Shown: piece after piece, positions 15,790 through 24,432 of the stretch
How positions within the stretch are numbered: position 1 is the first letter of the stretch
Layout: every line of letters starts with the position of its first letter
Source: Acidobacteriota bacterium
GTDB taxonomy: Bacteria > Acidobacteriota > Vicinamibacteria > Vicinamibacterales > SCN-69-37
Direction: 5' to 3'
Assembly (NCBI GenBank): GCA_009694745.1
Contig: SHUF01000027.1
Location: 1 to 33,704 of the forward strand
Length of the DNA stretch: 33,704 nt
The notes under the pieces: generated by a model
What the model was told of the DNA's origin: nothing
Databases searched by the model: none
What the model saw: the letters and a program-made list of their open reading frames with translations, nothing else
Made by a program: the position numbers and the translations under genes

Positions 15790-16251
15790 GAAGCGACACC
15801 GAGACCCTCATGAACCTGGGCGCCCAGGTGGACTACTTCCTGAACGGCGTGGACGTGAACTCGCTCTACGTATTCGGCAACGTGGGACTCGCCACCTGAC
15901 GAAACACCCGGCTCCGATGTGATGTACCGCGTGAACTACATCGACGCGCCGGTGCTGTTGACGCTCGGAACCGCGTCGGACGCCGGTAGGCGGTTTCAGG
16001 CCTTCGCGGGTGCCCAGGCCAGCTACAAGCTGAAGGCCGAGGCCAGCAGCGACATTATCGGGCTGAACGTCGATGTCGATGACGACGTGGAAGATTTGGA
16101 CTTCAGTGCCGTTGTTGGCGCCGGCGTCGAAATGAGCCGCGTCAGCGTTGACGTGCGCTACTCCCACGGACTGACGAACTTCGCCACGACAGCCGGCAAA
16201 ACCGCCAACAACCGCACCTTTGCGGTGATGGTGGGATTGCGGCTCAAATAG
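15790..16251 (+). pseudogene. Outer-membrane beta-barrel protein remnant
   Basis: Two overlapping frames together resemble the C-terminal strands of a porin-like OMP (OMP_b-brl group). The first frame gives MNLGAQVDYFLNGVDVN and SLYVFGNVGLAT, then hits TGA at 15897. A +1 frame continues with DETPGSDVMYRVNYIDAPVLL, FQAFAGAQASYKL, LDFSAVVGAGVE, VSVDVRYSHGLTNF and ends with FAVMVGLRLK, a typical C-terminal strand. No signal peptide or N-terminal strands are present, so the gene is 5' truncated and has a single-base frame break near 15895. The strand-forming alternation is still good, so decay is recent or the break is an assembly error. GTG 15919 could express a 110-residue fragment, which I doubt. 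Confidence 0.7.
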
Positions 16252-16316
16252 CACCACGACGAAACCGTGGTGGGGGGGGCGGCGTAGTCCGCCCCCCCCC
16301 CATTTTCTGGGTTTTT
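16252..16316 (+). terminator. Double-hairpin intrinsic terminator
   Basis: Directly after the beta-barrel stop codon, CACCACG and CGTGGTG (16252-16272) form a first stem. GGGGGGGGCGG and CCGCCCCCCCC (16272-16299) form a perfect 11-bp stem with a 6-nt loop. T-rich sequence follows (ATTTTC, then GGG and five T). It separates the remnant from the VTC gene. The G8 and C10 runs are prone to sequencing error. Confidence 0.75.
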
Positions 16317-16353
16317 CGTGTAACAAGGGAATAAACAGCCGCCGGTTTCGGTC

Positions 16354-16359
16354 TAAACT
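16354..16359 (+). promoter_or_regulatory. Candidate -10 box for the VTC-DUF4956-CotH operon
   Basis: TAAACT lies 13 nt before the VTC start codon and downstream of the terminator, in the only gap long enough for a promoter ahead of the three genes. No clear -35 box or Shine-Dalgarno is seen. Confidence 0.35.
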
Positions 16360-16372
16360 CGCAGCCGCGCCG

Positions 16373-17113
16373 ATGTCTGAAGAATCACGAGAACACCGCC
16401 CTTTCGCCGCCGAGGTCAAGTTCCTACTCGCACCATCCGAAGCCGACGCCATTCGAGCTTGGGCGCGGGGCAAGCTGCCCCCCGACCCACACGGAGCCGG
16501 TGAGAACGCCGACTATTACCGCATCACCAGCCTGTATGACGACACAGCGGCCCAGGACGTCTTTTTCCGGCGCGGCTCGTTCGGACGCTCCAAGTACCGC
16601 GTCCGCCGCTACGCCGACTCGGAAATGGTCTTCCTGGAGCGGAAGCTCCGGACAAAGAACCTGCTGACCAAACGACGGACACTCGTGCCCATCGGCGACC
16701 TCGCGCTCCTGGAATCCAGTCCCGACTCCTGGCCCGACGACTGGCCGGGTAAGTGGTTTGGCCATCGGCTCGCGGCGCGACGACTCGCGCCGGTCTGCCA
16801 GGTGGCGTACAACCGTGTCGCCCGATTGGCCAACACGGCCTGCGGCTTCGCGCGGCTCACGATGGATGAAAATCTTCAGGCGTGGCCCACCGGCCGCCGC
16901 AAGTTCCAGGATGGCCCGAGCCAACCGGTGCTTGCTGACAAGGTCATCCTCGAATTGAAGTATCGGGTGGGTATGCCAGCCGTGTTCAAGGCGCTCGTCG
17001 AGGAGTTCGGTTTGCGACCCGCCCCGGTCTCGAAGTACCGGCTGTCCATGGCCGCCCTTGGCCTGGCGGTGGTTCCGGCGTCAGAGGAGAGCAACGCATG
17101 CCAAGCTTCCTGA
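16373..17113 (+). CDS. VTC-domain protein (polyphosphate polymerase-like)
   Basis: The 246-residue protein matches the VTC tunnel domain, which in yeast Vtc4 makes polyphosphate from ATP and belongs to the triphosphate tunnel fold. Tunnel-facing signatures are present in order: E14 and K16 (AEVKF), YRITSLYDDT (49-58), K74/R76/R78 (SKYRVRR), E89 and K91 (FLERKLR), K100/R101/R102, R148 (YNRVA), R161 and D165 (ARLTMDEN), E194 and K196 (ILELKYRVG), and S220/K221 (SKYRLSM). All basic and acidic positions expected for catalysis are kept. There is no signal peptide or SPX domain. The following DUF4956 gene starts 16 bp before this gene's stop. Polyphosphate or a related phosphate transfer is inferred from the family, not shown. 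Confidence 0.88.
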   Translation: MSEESREHRPFAAEVKFLLAPSEADAIRAWARGKLPPDPHGAGENADYYRITSLYDDTAAQDVFFRRGSFGRSKYRVRRYADSEMVFLERKLRTKNLLTKRRTLVPIGDLALLESSPDSWPDDWPGKWFGHRLAARRLAPVCQVAYNRVARLANTACGFARLTMDENLQAWPTGRRKFQDGPSQPVLADKVILELKYRVGMPAVFKALVEEFGLRPAPVSKYRLSMAALGLAVVPASEESNACQAS

Positions 17114-17790
17114 CCGGCGTGCTGCAGCCCGGACCGGGGCTCGTGCCCCTGGAAGTCTTCTTCCGCCTGGTGATTGCCGCACTGCTCGGCGGAGTGGTCG
17201 CCTGGACCTACCGGCACACGCGCGACCTCACCGACGCCTCACCCACCTTCCCGGCCACCCTCGTGCTGTTGTCGGTGCTGATTGCGATGGTGACGCAGGT
17301 GATCGGCGACAACGTGGCGCGCGCCTTCAGCCTCGTCGGTGCCCTCTCCATCGTGCGTTTCCGCACGGTCGTCCGCGATACTCAGGACACCGCGTTTGTC
17401 ATCTTCGCGGTCGTCGTCGGCATGGCGGTGGGCGCCAACCAACATTGGGTGGCCGGCATCGGCCTGGTCGTGGTCGGCACGGCGGCGGCCTTGATGCGCC
17501 CCAAGGCCGTCGTGGCCGGCGGCGTCGGCTCCCTCGACTCATTCACGCTGACCATTCGCCTTGCCACCGGCGTTGATCCGGAGCCACTGCTGGGCGGGTT
17601 GCTCGATACCCACCTTGAGCAGCGGCACTTGCGCTCCATCAAGACCGCGCGCCAGGGACTGGCCATCGACGTGTCATACACGACGCGGCTCAAAGCGGGC
17701 TGCTCGCCTGATGAGCTCGTGAAGGCTTTAAACCGCATCGACGGAGTCCAGGAGATCGACCTGTTCAGGGATTCGCCGTCTACGGACTAG
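17098..17790 (+). CDS. DUF4956 membrane protein
   Basis: The 230-residue protein has four predicted membrane helices (about 20-36, 51-67, 97-113, 117-132) and a soluble C-terminal domain (about 148-225). The block FSLVGALSIVRFRT followed by RDTQDTAFV is the hallmark of DUF4956. The overall plan, a small membrane bundle plus a ferredoxin-like tail, recalls MgtC-type proteins. A GAGGAGAG ribosome site lies 6 nt before the ATG. The gene overlaps the VTC gene and is followed 16 bp later by the CotH gene, a linkage also known in other bacteria. It plausibly anchors the VTC enzyme at the membrane or moves its product. That role is inference. Confidence 0.88.
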   Translation: MPSFLTGVLQPGPGLVPLEVFFRLVIAALLGGVVAWTYRHTRDLTDASPTFPATLVLLSVLIAMVTQVIGDNVARAFSLVGALSIVRFRTVVRDTQDTAFVIFAVVVGMAVGANQHWVAGIGLVVVGTAAALMRPKAVVAGGVGSLDSFTLTIRLATGVDPEPLLGGLLDTHLEQRHLRSIKTARQGLAIDVSYTTRLKAGCSPDELVKALNRIDGVQEIDLFRDSPSTD

Positions 17791-17806
17791 AAAAAGGGAC
17801 ATCGCC

Positions 17807-19357
17807 ATGAAACGCCGCTTCCTGCCTCTCGCGCTCCTCGTCGCCACCGTGAGTGCCGGCCCCCTGACCGCACAGGGCCCCGGAGGCATGCAGGTGTCCG
17901 AGCGCAAGCTCGTGGCCCAGTTCGACAAGGATGGGAACGGCCGCCTCAACAGCGACGAACGAAAAGCCGCACGGGAGTTCATGGCGGCCAACCCCGCAGT
18001 TGGGCGCGGTGGCCGAGGTGGGCCAATGCCAGGTGGCCGTGGGGGGCGGGGCATGGCGCCGGCGACGCCCGGTATCAAGGTTGCCCCAGCCGACGTGAAG
18101 CCGGCGACGACGCCGTTTTATGACCTGGGCACGATGCGCACGTTGTTTTTCACGTTCGAACACGCGGACTGGGAAGAGGAGATGGCCACCTTCAACAACA
18201 CCGACGTTGAGGTGCCCGCCACTCTGGTGGTCGATGGCAAGACGTATCGCGACGTCGGCGTGCACTTCCGCGGCGCGTCCTCATTCATGATGGTGCCCGC
18301 GGCCTCGAAGCGGTCGCTCAATGTCGCCCTGGATTTTGTCCACGCAGACCAGGCAGTGGCAGGCGGATATCGCACGTTGAATCTGCTCAACTCCAACGGC
18401 GACCCCACCATGATGCGCTCGGTGCTCTATCAGCAGATTGCCCGGCAGTATCTTCAGGCAGGACACGCCAACTTCGTACGGGTGGTCATCAACGGCGAAA
18501 ACTGGGGCGTCTATCCCAGCGTCCAGCAGTTCAACAAGGAATGGCTGCGCGATCACTTCTCCACCACCGAAGGCGTGCGCTGGACGGTGCCCGGAAGGCC
18601 CGGCGGCCGCGGCGGGCTCGAGTACATCGGCGAGGACGTCGCCCCCTACAAGGCGCTGTACGAAATCAAGAGCAAGGACACTCCCAAGGCCTGGGCCGAC
18701 TTCATTCAGATGACGAAGGTGCTCAACACGACGCCCGCCGACAAACTCGAGGCGGCGCTCTCGCCCATGCTCGATATCGACGGCGCGCTGAAGTTCCTGG
18801 CGCTGGAAGTGGCCATGGTTAACTCGGACGGCTACTGGGTCCGCGCCAGTGACTACAACATCTATCAGGACCCGAAGGGCCGCTTTCACATCATTCCGCA
18901 CGACACGAACGAGACCTTCTATAACAGTGGCGGCCCTGGCGGAGGACGCGGTGGAATGCCGCCTCCTCCGCCGCCCCCTCCCGGTGCCGTCGGTCAGGCC
19001 ATGCCGCCAATGCCCATGCCGCCAGGCGGCGGTCGTGGTGGTGGTGGTGGTGGTGGCGTGACGCTCGACATGTTCACCGGCATCGAGAATCCCGCGCGGC
19101 CTCTGTTGTCGAAATTGCTAGCCGTACCCGCGCTCAAGGCGCGCTACGCCAGTTACATCAAGGATATCGCGCAGCGGTGGCTCGACTGGAAGGTGCTGGG
19201 CCCCATGGTGGCGAAGCACCGCGCGCTCATCGAGGCCGAAGTGATGCGTGACACGAAGAAGCTCACCACGAATGAGCAGTTCACGAGCGGCATCGACGCG
19301 GAGACGGCAAGTCTCAAGTCGTTCGCCGACCAGAGACGTGCGTTTCTACTTAAGTAA
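17807..19357 (+). CDS. Secreted CotH-family kinase with EF-hand
   Basis: CotH proteins are atypical secreted kinases; Bacillus CotH phosphorylates spore-coat proteins. The 516-residue protein starts with a signal peptide (1-23, cleavage near LTAQ). An EF-hand loop follows at 40-51 (D40, D42, N44, N48, E51), then a Gly/Arg-rich stretch (67-82). The kinase core has VHFRGASSF (152-160), K168 in SKRSLNVALDF, RVVINGENWGVY (225-236), SDYNIYQDP (348-356) and IPHDTNETF (363-371), the likely metal-binding part. A Pro- and Gly-rich low-complexity segment (375-417) interrupts the C-terminal region. AAAGGGA precedes the ATG. It is third in the operon after VTC and DUF4956. Octad array C follows the stop codon. 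Confidence 0.9.
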   Translation: MKRRFLPLALLVATVSAGPLTAQGPGGMQVSERKLVAQFDKDGNGRLNSDERKAAREFMAANPAVGRGGRGGPMPGGRGGRGMAPATPGIKVAPADVKPATTPFYDLGTMRTLFFTFEHADWEEEMATFNNTDVEVPATLVVDGKTYRDVGVHFRGASSFMMVPAASKRSLNVALDFVHADQAVAGGYRTLNLLNSNGDPTMMRSVLYQQIARQYLQAGHANFVRVVINGENWGVYPSVQQFNKEWLRDHFSTTEGVRWTVPGRPGGRGGLEYIGEDVAPYKALYEIKSKDTPKAWADFIQMTKVLNTTPADKLEAALSPMLDIDGALKFLALEVAMVNSDGYWVRASDYNIYQDPKGRFHIIPHDTNETFYNSGGPGGGRGGMPPPPPPPPGAVGQAMPPMPMPPGGGRGGGGGGGVTLDMFTGIENPARPLLSKLLAVPALKARYASYIKDIAQRWLDWKVLGPMVAKHRALIEAEVMRDTKKLTTNEQFTSGIDAETASLKSFADQRRAFLLK

Positions 19358-19435
19358 CTGAGGAAATTAGGAACTGTGGAGCTGGCGAACTGAAGTTCCT
19401 CAGTTCCTAATCTCCTAATTTCCCCACTTTCCTAC
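19358..19435. repeat. Octad array C: about nine 8-bp units, inverted in its middle
   Basis: From just after the CotH stop codon the sequence divides into 8-bp units: CTGAGGAA, ATTAGGAA, CTGTGGAG, CTGGCGAA, then CTGAAG, then TTCCTCAG, TTCCTAAT, CTCCTAAT, TTCCCCAC and TTTCCTAC. The second half is roughly the reverse complement of the first, so a long imperfect hairpin can form between the convergent CotH and arfB genes. It also encodes the last residues and the stop codon of arfB (19407-19409). It may serve as a bidirectional terminator. Confidence 0.75.
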
Positions 19436-19808
19436 GGTTTTCCTTCACCTTCGCCCGGAGGACCTTGTCGTCGGTCCGCCGTTCACGCGAGGCCACCGTG
19501 GGCTTGGTCTTGCGCCGGGCCTTCGGCCGCACGGCGGCTTCCGCAAGCAGGTGCTCAAGTCGCACTCGGGCCGCGTCACGATTCTGCGCCTGTGTGCGAT
19601 GCACACGGCTGTCGATCAGCAGAATGTCATCGCCCACCATCCGGCGCCCCGCCAGCACCCTGAGCCGCGCTTTGACTGCGGCCGGCAGGTCGGCGCGGCC
19701 GACGTCGAGTCGCAACTCGACGGCCGTGGATACCTTGTTGACGTTTTGCCCGCCCGGGCCTGACGCCCGCACGAAGCGCTCCTCGATGGGAAGATGATCA
19801 AGAGACAT
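19407..19808 (-). CDS. arfB: Alternative ribosome-rescue peptidyl-tRNA hydrolase
   Basis: ArfB (YaeJ) releases stalled ribosomes by hydrolysing peptidyl-tRNA. The 133-residue protein has GPGGQ at 17-21 (the GGQ catalytic loop) followed by NVNKVSTAVELR, and a basic C-terminal tail (KARRKTKPTVASRERR, then RAKVKENRRKVGK) that enters the mRNA channel in the family. Length is normal. The conserved protein begins at ATG 19808; the frame open to 19880 has no similarity. The last residues (GKLGD) and the stop codon are encoded by octad array C. It is convergent with the CotH gene. Confidence 0.93.
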   Translation of the reverse strand: MSLDHLPIEERFVRASGPGGQNVNKVSTAVELRLDVGRADLPAAVKARLRVLAGRRMVGDDILLIDSRVHRTQAQNRDAARVRLEHLLAEAAVRPKARRKTKPTVASRERRTDDKVLRAKVKENRRKVGKLGD

Positions 19809-19862
19809 TGAACACGCCGCCTCGGTTCTATTCTGCCACCTTCTGTAGTCGCACCGGCCCAG

Positions 19863-20012
19863 ACATGGCTTAGCGACCATGAAGCAGTCAGGGAAGAGTC
19901 AGGACCAGCCGGCATCATCTGCGCCTTCGAACCGCACAAGGACAAGGTGAAGCTCACGTTCCCCAGGGGCGCGTCCCTGGAAGATCCTGCCCGTCTCTTC
20001 AATGCAATTTAG
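19863..20012 (+). pseudogene. Fragment of a DUF1801 (YdhG-like) gene
   Basis: A plus-strand frame reads GIICAFEPHKDKVKLTFPRG, then ASLEDPARLFNAI and stops at TAG 20010-20012. This matches the central strand and loop of DUF1801 proteins (VKLTF..GASL.DP..LFN). No start codon and no N-terminal part are present, and the expected C-terminal 30 to 50 residues are missing, so this is a relic. The stop codon lies at the edge of octad array D. The 54 bp between it and arfB show nothing else. Confidence 0.6.
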
Positions 20013-20057
20013 GAAAGTGGGAAGTAGGAAAGTAACGCCCCACTTCCCTACTTTCCG
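20011..20057. repeat. Octad array D: six 7-8 bp units forming a hairpin
   Basis: AGGAAAGT, GGGAAGT, AGGAAAGT, AACGCCCC, ACTTCCCT and ACTTTCCG follow without gaps. GGAAAGTGGGAAG pairs with CTTCCC-T-ACTTTCC, giving a 13-bp stem with one bulge. It covers the carB stop codon (20048-20050) and the end of the DUF1801 relic. It is likely the 3' end signal for the carAB transcript. Confidence 0.7.
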
Positions 20058-23000
20058 TGATATTCCTGCAGCGATTTCACTGTCAGCCCTTCCGTGCGCA
20101 GGGCCTTGATGGCACTGACCACGGCTGACGCCCCGGTGAGCGTCGTAATCGCGGGGATGCCCTGGAGCATCGCCGCGCGGCGCACCGCGCGATCATCAAA
20201 GAATGACTCGCGACCCAGCGGCGTATTGATCACCAGCGAAATGCGCTTGTTGACCAGTTCGTCGCCCACGTGCGGCCGGCCTTCGTTGATCTTGAACACG
20301 ATCTCGGCGTCCACACCGTGCGCACGCAGGTACACCGCGGTGCCGCGAGTCGCCATAATCGCGAACCCGAGTTCCACCAGCCCCTTCGCGATCGGCACCA
20401 CGTTGGCCTTGTCGTAGTTGTTGACACTGATAAACGCCGTGCCGCCCTGGGGCAGCATCTGCCCGGCGCCCATCTGCGCCTTCGCGAATGCCACGCCAAA
20501 CGACTCGGCGCCGCCCATCACTTCGCCGGTGGACTTCATCTCAGGCCCCAGCAGCGTATCGACCCCGGGGAACCGCACAAACGGGAACACCGGCGTCTTC
20601 ACGAAGAACCCTGACACGGTGAGGTCTTCCGTAAGTCCCTGGTCGGCGAGACTGCGCCCGACCATGATCCTGGCGGCCACCTTGGCCAGCGGAATGCCGG
20701 TGGCCTTCGACAGGTACGGCACCGTGCGCGACGCGCGCGGATTGACCTCGAGCACGTACACCACATCGTCCTTGATGGCAAACTGCGCGTTCATCAGACC
20801 GATCACCTTGAGTCCCCGCGCCACACGGCGCGTGTAGTCGCGGATGGTCGCGATGTGTTTCTCGCTCAGTTGATAGGGCGGCACCACACACGAGCTGTCG
20901 CCAGAGTGAATGCCGGCCTGTTCGATGTGTTCCATGATGCCGCCAATGACCACAGCGCCGGTGTGGTCAGCGAGCGCATCGACGTCGATCTCGAACGCAT
21001 CTTCTAGGAACTTGTCGATGAGGATTGGATGCTCCGGCGACAGCTGAACCGCCTGACGCATGTAACGATCCAGCGAACCCGTGTCGTACACAATCGCCAT
21101 CGCGCGGCCGCCAAGCACATACGACGGCCGCACAATCACCGGGAAGCCGATGGTCGACGCTGCCGTCCGCGCTTCTTCTGCGGTATGCGCCATCGCGCTC
21201 GCCGCCTGCGGAATCCCCAGCTCCCACAGCAACTTCGAGAAGCGCTCGCGGTCCTCGGCCAGATCGATCGAGTCCGGCGAGGTGCCGATGATGCGAATCC
21301 CGGCCGCCTCAAGGCGACGCGCGAGCTTCAACGGCGTCTGCCCGCCGTACTGCACCACACACGCCACATCACCACCCGCGCTCCGCTCGCGCGCCACCAC
21401 GGCCGACACATCCTCAAACGTCAGCGGTTCGAAGTACAACCGGTCCACCGAGTCATAGTCGGTGGAGACGGTTTCGGGGTTGCAGTTGATCATCACGGTC
21501 TCGAAGCCCTCCTCGCGCAGGGCAAACGCCGCGTGACAGCAGCAATAGTCGAACTCAATGCCCTGGCCAATCCGGTTCGGCCCCGATCCCAGGATCACGA
21601 CCTTCGCTCGAGACGACGGGTCGGATTCGCACTCGTCTTCAAACGTGCCGTACATGTAGGGCGTGAATGACTCGAACTCCGCCGCACAGGTATCGATGCG
21701 CTTGTACGCGGCCACGAGGCCGGCCTCATGCCGCCGCGCCGTGACGCTGTCATCGTCCACGCCCAGCAGGGCGGCCAGGTCCGCGTCCGAAAACCCGGCG
21801 CGCTTGAGATCGCGCAGCAGTTCGCGTGAGAGGTCGCGCGCCCCCACCGCCCGGGCGGAGCGCGCAAGCTCGGTCAGTTGCTGAAACTGCACTAGGAACC
21901 AGGGATCCATTTTGGTCAGGCGCTGGATGTCGTCAAGGTCCCAACCCTTTTCGAGCGCACGGAACACGGCCCACATGCGACGGTCGGTGGGAATGCCCAA
22001 CGCCCGCTGCAGCGCCGCATCGTCTTCATCCTCGTACGGACCGCCGGGCGCCATCTGGCCGAAGAGGCGGCCGCTGCGGCCGAGTTCCAGAGAGCGGAAC
22101 GCCTTGAGGAAGGCCTCCTTGAACGTGCGGCCAATGGCCATGGCCTCACCCACCGACTTCATCTGGGTGGTGAGCGTGCGGTCGGCCATCGGGAATTTTT
22201 CAAACGCCCACCGCGGCACTTTGACCACCACGTAGTCGATGGTGGGCTCGAATGAAGCGGGGGTGAGGCGCGTGATGTCGTTCTTGATTTCGTCGAGGCG
22301 GTACCCGATGGCCAGCTTGGCCGCGATTTTTGCGATCGGGAAGCCCGTGGCTTTCGAGGCCAGCGCCGACGAGCGCGAGACGCGCGGGTTCATCTCGATG
22401 GCCACCATCTGGCCGTCGGCCGGATTGATGGCGAACTGGATATTCGACCCACCTGTTTCCACACCGACGCGCCGGATGATGCGGCTGGCGGCGTCGCGCA
22501 TGCGCTGGTATTCGCGGTCGGTCAGTGTCAGTGCGGGCGCCACCGTGATGCTGTCGCCGGTATGCACGCCCATGGGGTCAATGTTTTCGATCGAGCAGAT
22601 GACCACGAAGTTGTCATCGCAGTCGCGCATGACCTCGAGCTCAAATTCCTTCCAGCCGATCACCGACTGCTCGACCAGGATTTCGTGCACAGGGCTCATC
22701 GAGAGACCACGCGTGCAGATTTCCTTGAACTCCTCCACGTTGTACGCGATGCCTCCGCCCACACCGCCGAGCGTGAACGACGGCCGGATGATGCTGGGGA
22801 ACCCGAGTTCCTCCACGGCACTGAGTGCCTGCGCCATCGACCCGGCGTACCGGCTGTCGGGCACGTCGATCTGGATCGAGCGCATCGCTTCTTTGAACTT
22901 CAGTCGGTCTTCGGCCACTTCGATGGCGTTAATCGATGCGCCGATCAGCTCGACGTTGTACTTCTTGAGTACACCGGCCTTATCGAGATCGATCGCCAGG

Positions 23001-23290
23001 TTGAGTGCGGTTTGTCCGCCGACGGTCGGCAGGATGGCGTCGGGGCGCTCGCGCGCGATGACCTGCTCCACGGCCGCCACGGTGAGTGGCTCCACGTAGG
23101 TGCGGTCCGAAAGCTCTGGGTCGGTCATGATCGTCGCCGGATTGCTGTTGACGAGAATCACTTCCAGTCCTTCATCGCGAAGCGCCTTGCAGGCCTGAGT
23201 GCCCGAGTAGTCGAACTCACAGGCCTGGCCGATGACGATCGGCCCGGAGCCGATGACGAGAATACGTTTGAGATCTGTACGCTTGGGCAT
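20048..23290 (-). CDS. carB: Carbamoyl-phosphate synthase large subunit
   Basis: The 1080-residue protein is the ammonia-dependent synthetase subunit making carbamoyl phosphate for arginine and pyrimidine synthesis. Two homologous ATP-grasp halves are visible: the first with [32 protein letters not shown] and [18 protein letters not shown], the second with [29 protein letters not shown] and [18 protein letters not shown]. The C-terminal allosteric domain runs from about 940 ([11 protein letters not shown]) to LQEYHGK. Length is normal and no motif is damaged. It starts 8 bp after carA and is the last gene of the pseudokinase-carA-carB run. The stop codon lies in octad array D. Confidence 0.98.
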   Translation of the reverse strand: MPKRTDLKRILVIGSGPIVIGQACEFDYSGTQACKALRDEGLEVILVNSNPATIMTDPELSDRTYVEPLTVAAVEQVIARERPDAILPTVGGQTALNLAIDLDKAGVLKKYNVELIGASINAIEVAEDRLKFKEAMRSIQIDVPDSRYAGSMAQALSAVEELGFPSIIRPSFTLGGVGGGIAYNVEEFKEICTRGLSMSPVHEILVEQSVIGWKEFELEVMRDCDDNFVVICSIENIDPMGVHTGDSITVAPALTLTDREYQRMRDAASRIIRRVGVETGGSNIQFAINPADGQMVAIEMNPRVSRSSALASKATGFPIAKIAAKLAIGYRLDEIKNDITRLTPASFEPTIDYVVVKVPRWAFEKFPMADRTLTTQMKSVGEAMAIGRTFKEAFLKAFRSLELGRSGRLFGQMAPGGPYEDEDDAALQRALGIPTDRRMWAVFRALEKGWDLDDIQRLTKMDPWFLVQFQQLTELARSARAVGARDLSRELLRDLKRAGFSDADLAALLGVDDDSVTARRHEAGLVAAYKRIDTCAAEFESFTPYMYGTFEDECESDPSSRAKVVILGSGPNRIGQGIEFDYCCCHAAFALREEGFETVMINCNPETVSTDYDSVDRLYFEPLTFEDVSAVVARERSAGGDVACVVQYGGQTPLKLARRLEAAGIRIIGTSPDSIDLAEDRERFSKLLWELGIPQAASAMAHTAEEARTAASTIGFPVIVRPSYVLGGRAMAIVYDTGSLDRYMRQAVQLSPEHPILIDKFLEDAFEIDVDALADHTGAVVIGGIMEHIEQAGIHSGDSSCVVPPYQLSEKHIATIRDYTRRVARGLKVIGLMNAQFAIKDDVVYVLEVNPRASRTVPYLSKATGIPLAKVAARIMVGRSLADQGLTEDLTVSGFFVKTPVFPFVRFPGVDTLLGPEMKSTGEVMGGAESFGVAFAKAQMGAGQMLPQGGTAFISVNNYDKANVVPIAKGLVELGFAIMATRGTAVYLRAHGVDAEIVFKINEGRPHVGDELVNKRISLVINTPLGRESFFDDRAVRRAAMLQGIPAITTLTGASAVVSAIKALRTEGLTVKSLQEYHGK

Positions 23291-23298
23291 CGCTTAAC

Positions 23299-24426
23299 TC
23301 AGGCCGTGGCTTCCATCGCATCTACGAAGTGCGAAAACAGGTAGTCGGCATCGTGCGGCCCGGGCGCCGCCTCAGGGTGATATTGCACGCAAAACACGGG
23401 CTTCGTGGTGTGACGCAGTCCTTCAATCGTGCCGTCGTACAGGTTCAGATGGGTGACCTGCACGTCGGCAGGAATCGATTCGGGATCGATCGCAAACCCA
23501 TGGTTCTGCGAGGTGATTTCAATTTTGCCCGACTTCAATTCCTTCACCGGGTGATTGGCGCCGCGGTGACCAAACTTGAGCTTGAACGTGCGCGCGCCCA
23601 GGGCGAGGCCCAGCACCTGATGGCCAAGGCAAATGCCAAAGATGGGCACGCCGGCATCCACGAGCGCCCGTGTACTGGCGATGGCGTAGTCGAGCACCGC
23701 CGGGTCTCCCGGGCCATTGCTGAGGAAGATTCCATCCGGCTTCGAGGCCAGGAGTTCGCTGGCCGGCGCCGTCGCGGGGAACACACGTACCTGGCAACCG
23801 TGCGCCGTCAGGCGGCGAAGAATGTTCCACTTCATACCAAAGTCATACGCGGCGACACGCAGGGGCCGCTTGACCTTGTGACTGGGCGACACCACGAACC
23901 CGTCGGGTCCGGTGCCCCCGGACCAGTCAAACGCCTCGGCACACGTCACCGTCCGCACGAGGTCCGAGCCTTCCATCTTCGGGATGGCGCGGGCGCGCTC
24001 CACCAGATCCTCCGGCTTGTGGCCGTTGCCGGTGGCGATCACGCCACGCATCGCGCCACCCGAGCGCAACGTGCGCGTCAGCGCGCGCGTATCGATGTCG
24101 GCAATGGCCACGATGTTGTGGCGCACGAGGTAGTCGCGCAACGTGCCTTCCGACCGCCAGTTGCTGGCGACCGGCGACTCGCTGCGAATGACAAACCCCG
24201 CAATCTGCGGCGTGCGAGACTCGATGTCCTCCTCGCTCACACCGTAGTTGCCGATCTCGGGACAGGTCATGGTCACGATCTGCCCGGCATAGGAGGGGTC
24301 GGTCAGGACCTCCTGATAGCCGGTCAGGCTCGTGTTGAACACCACTTCGCCCGCGGTATCGGCGGGAGCACCCGCAGACCGCCCTCGAAACCACTTGCCG
24401 TTCTCCAGCGCTAACAATGCGTCCAT
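23299..24426 (-). CDS. carA: Carbamoyl-phosphate synthase small (glutaminase) subunit
   Basis: The 375-residue subunit hydrolyses glutamine and passes ammonia to CarB. The N-terminal domain has [24 protein letters not shown] and [19 protein letters not shown]. The class I glutaminase domain has FLSNGPGDP, the nucleophile cysteine in [16 protein letters not shown] and the histidine/glutamate pair in [13 protein letters not shown] ribosome site AAAGGG precedes the ATG. It starts 6 bp after the stop of the PEGA pseudokinase gene, so the two share a transcript, and carB follows after 8 bp. Confidence 0.98.
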   Translation of the reverse strand: MDALLALENGKWFRGRSAGAPADTAGEVVFNTSLTGYQEVLTDPSYAGQIVTMTCPEIGNYGVSEEDIESRTPQIAGFVIRSESPVASNWRSEGTLRDYLVRHNIVAIADIDTRALTRTLRSGGAMRGVIATGNGHKPEDLVERARAIPKMEGSDLVRTVTCAEAFDWSGGTGPDGFVVSPSHKVKRPLRVAAYDFGMKWNILRRLTAHGCQVRVFPATAPASELLASKPDGIFLSNGPGDPAVLDYAIASTRALVDAGVPIFGICLGHQVLGLALGARTFKLKFGHRGANHPVKELKSGKIEITSQNHGFAIDPESIPADVQVTHLNLYDGTIEGLRHTTKPVFCVQYHPEAAPGPHDADYLFSHFVDAMEATA

Positions 24427-24432
24427 AACCCT

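Noticed and set aside
16272..16301. G8 and C10 runs as a phase-variable tract
   Set aside because: They lie outside any coding region and pair with each other as a terminator stem.
23329..24414. 361-codon plus-strand frame over carA
   Set aside because: Shadow of carA with no motifs.
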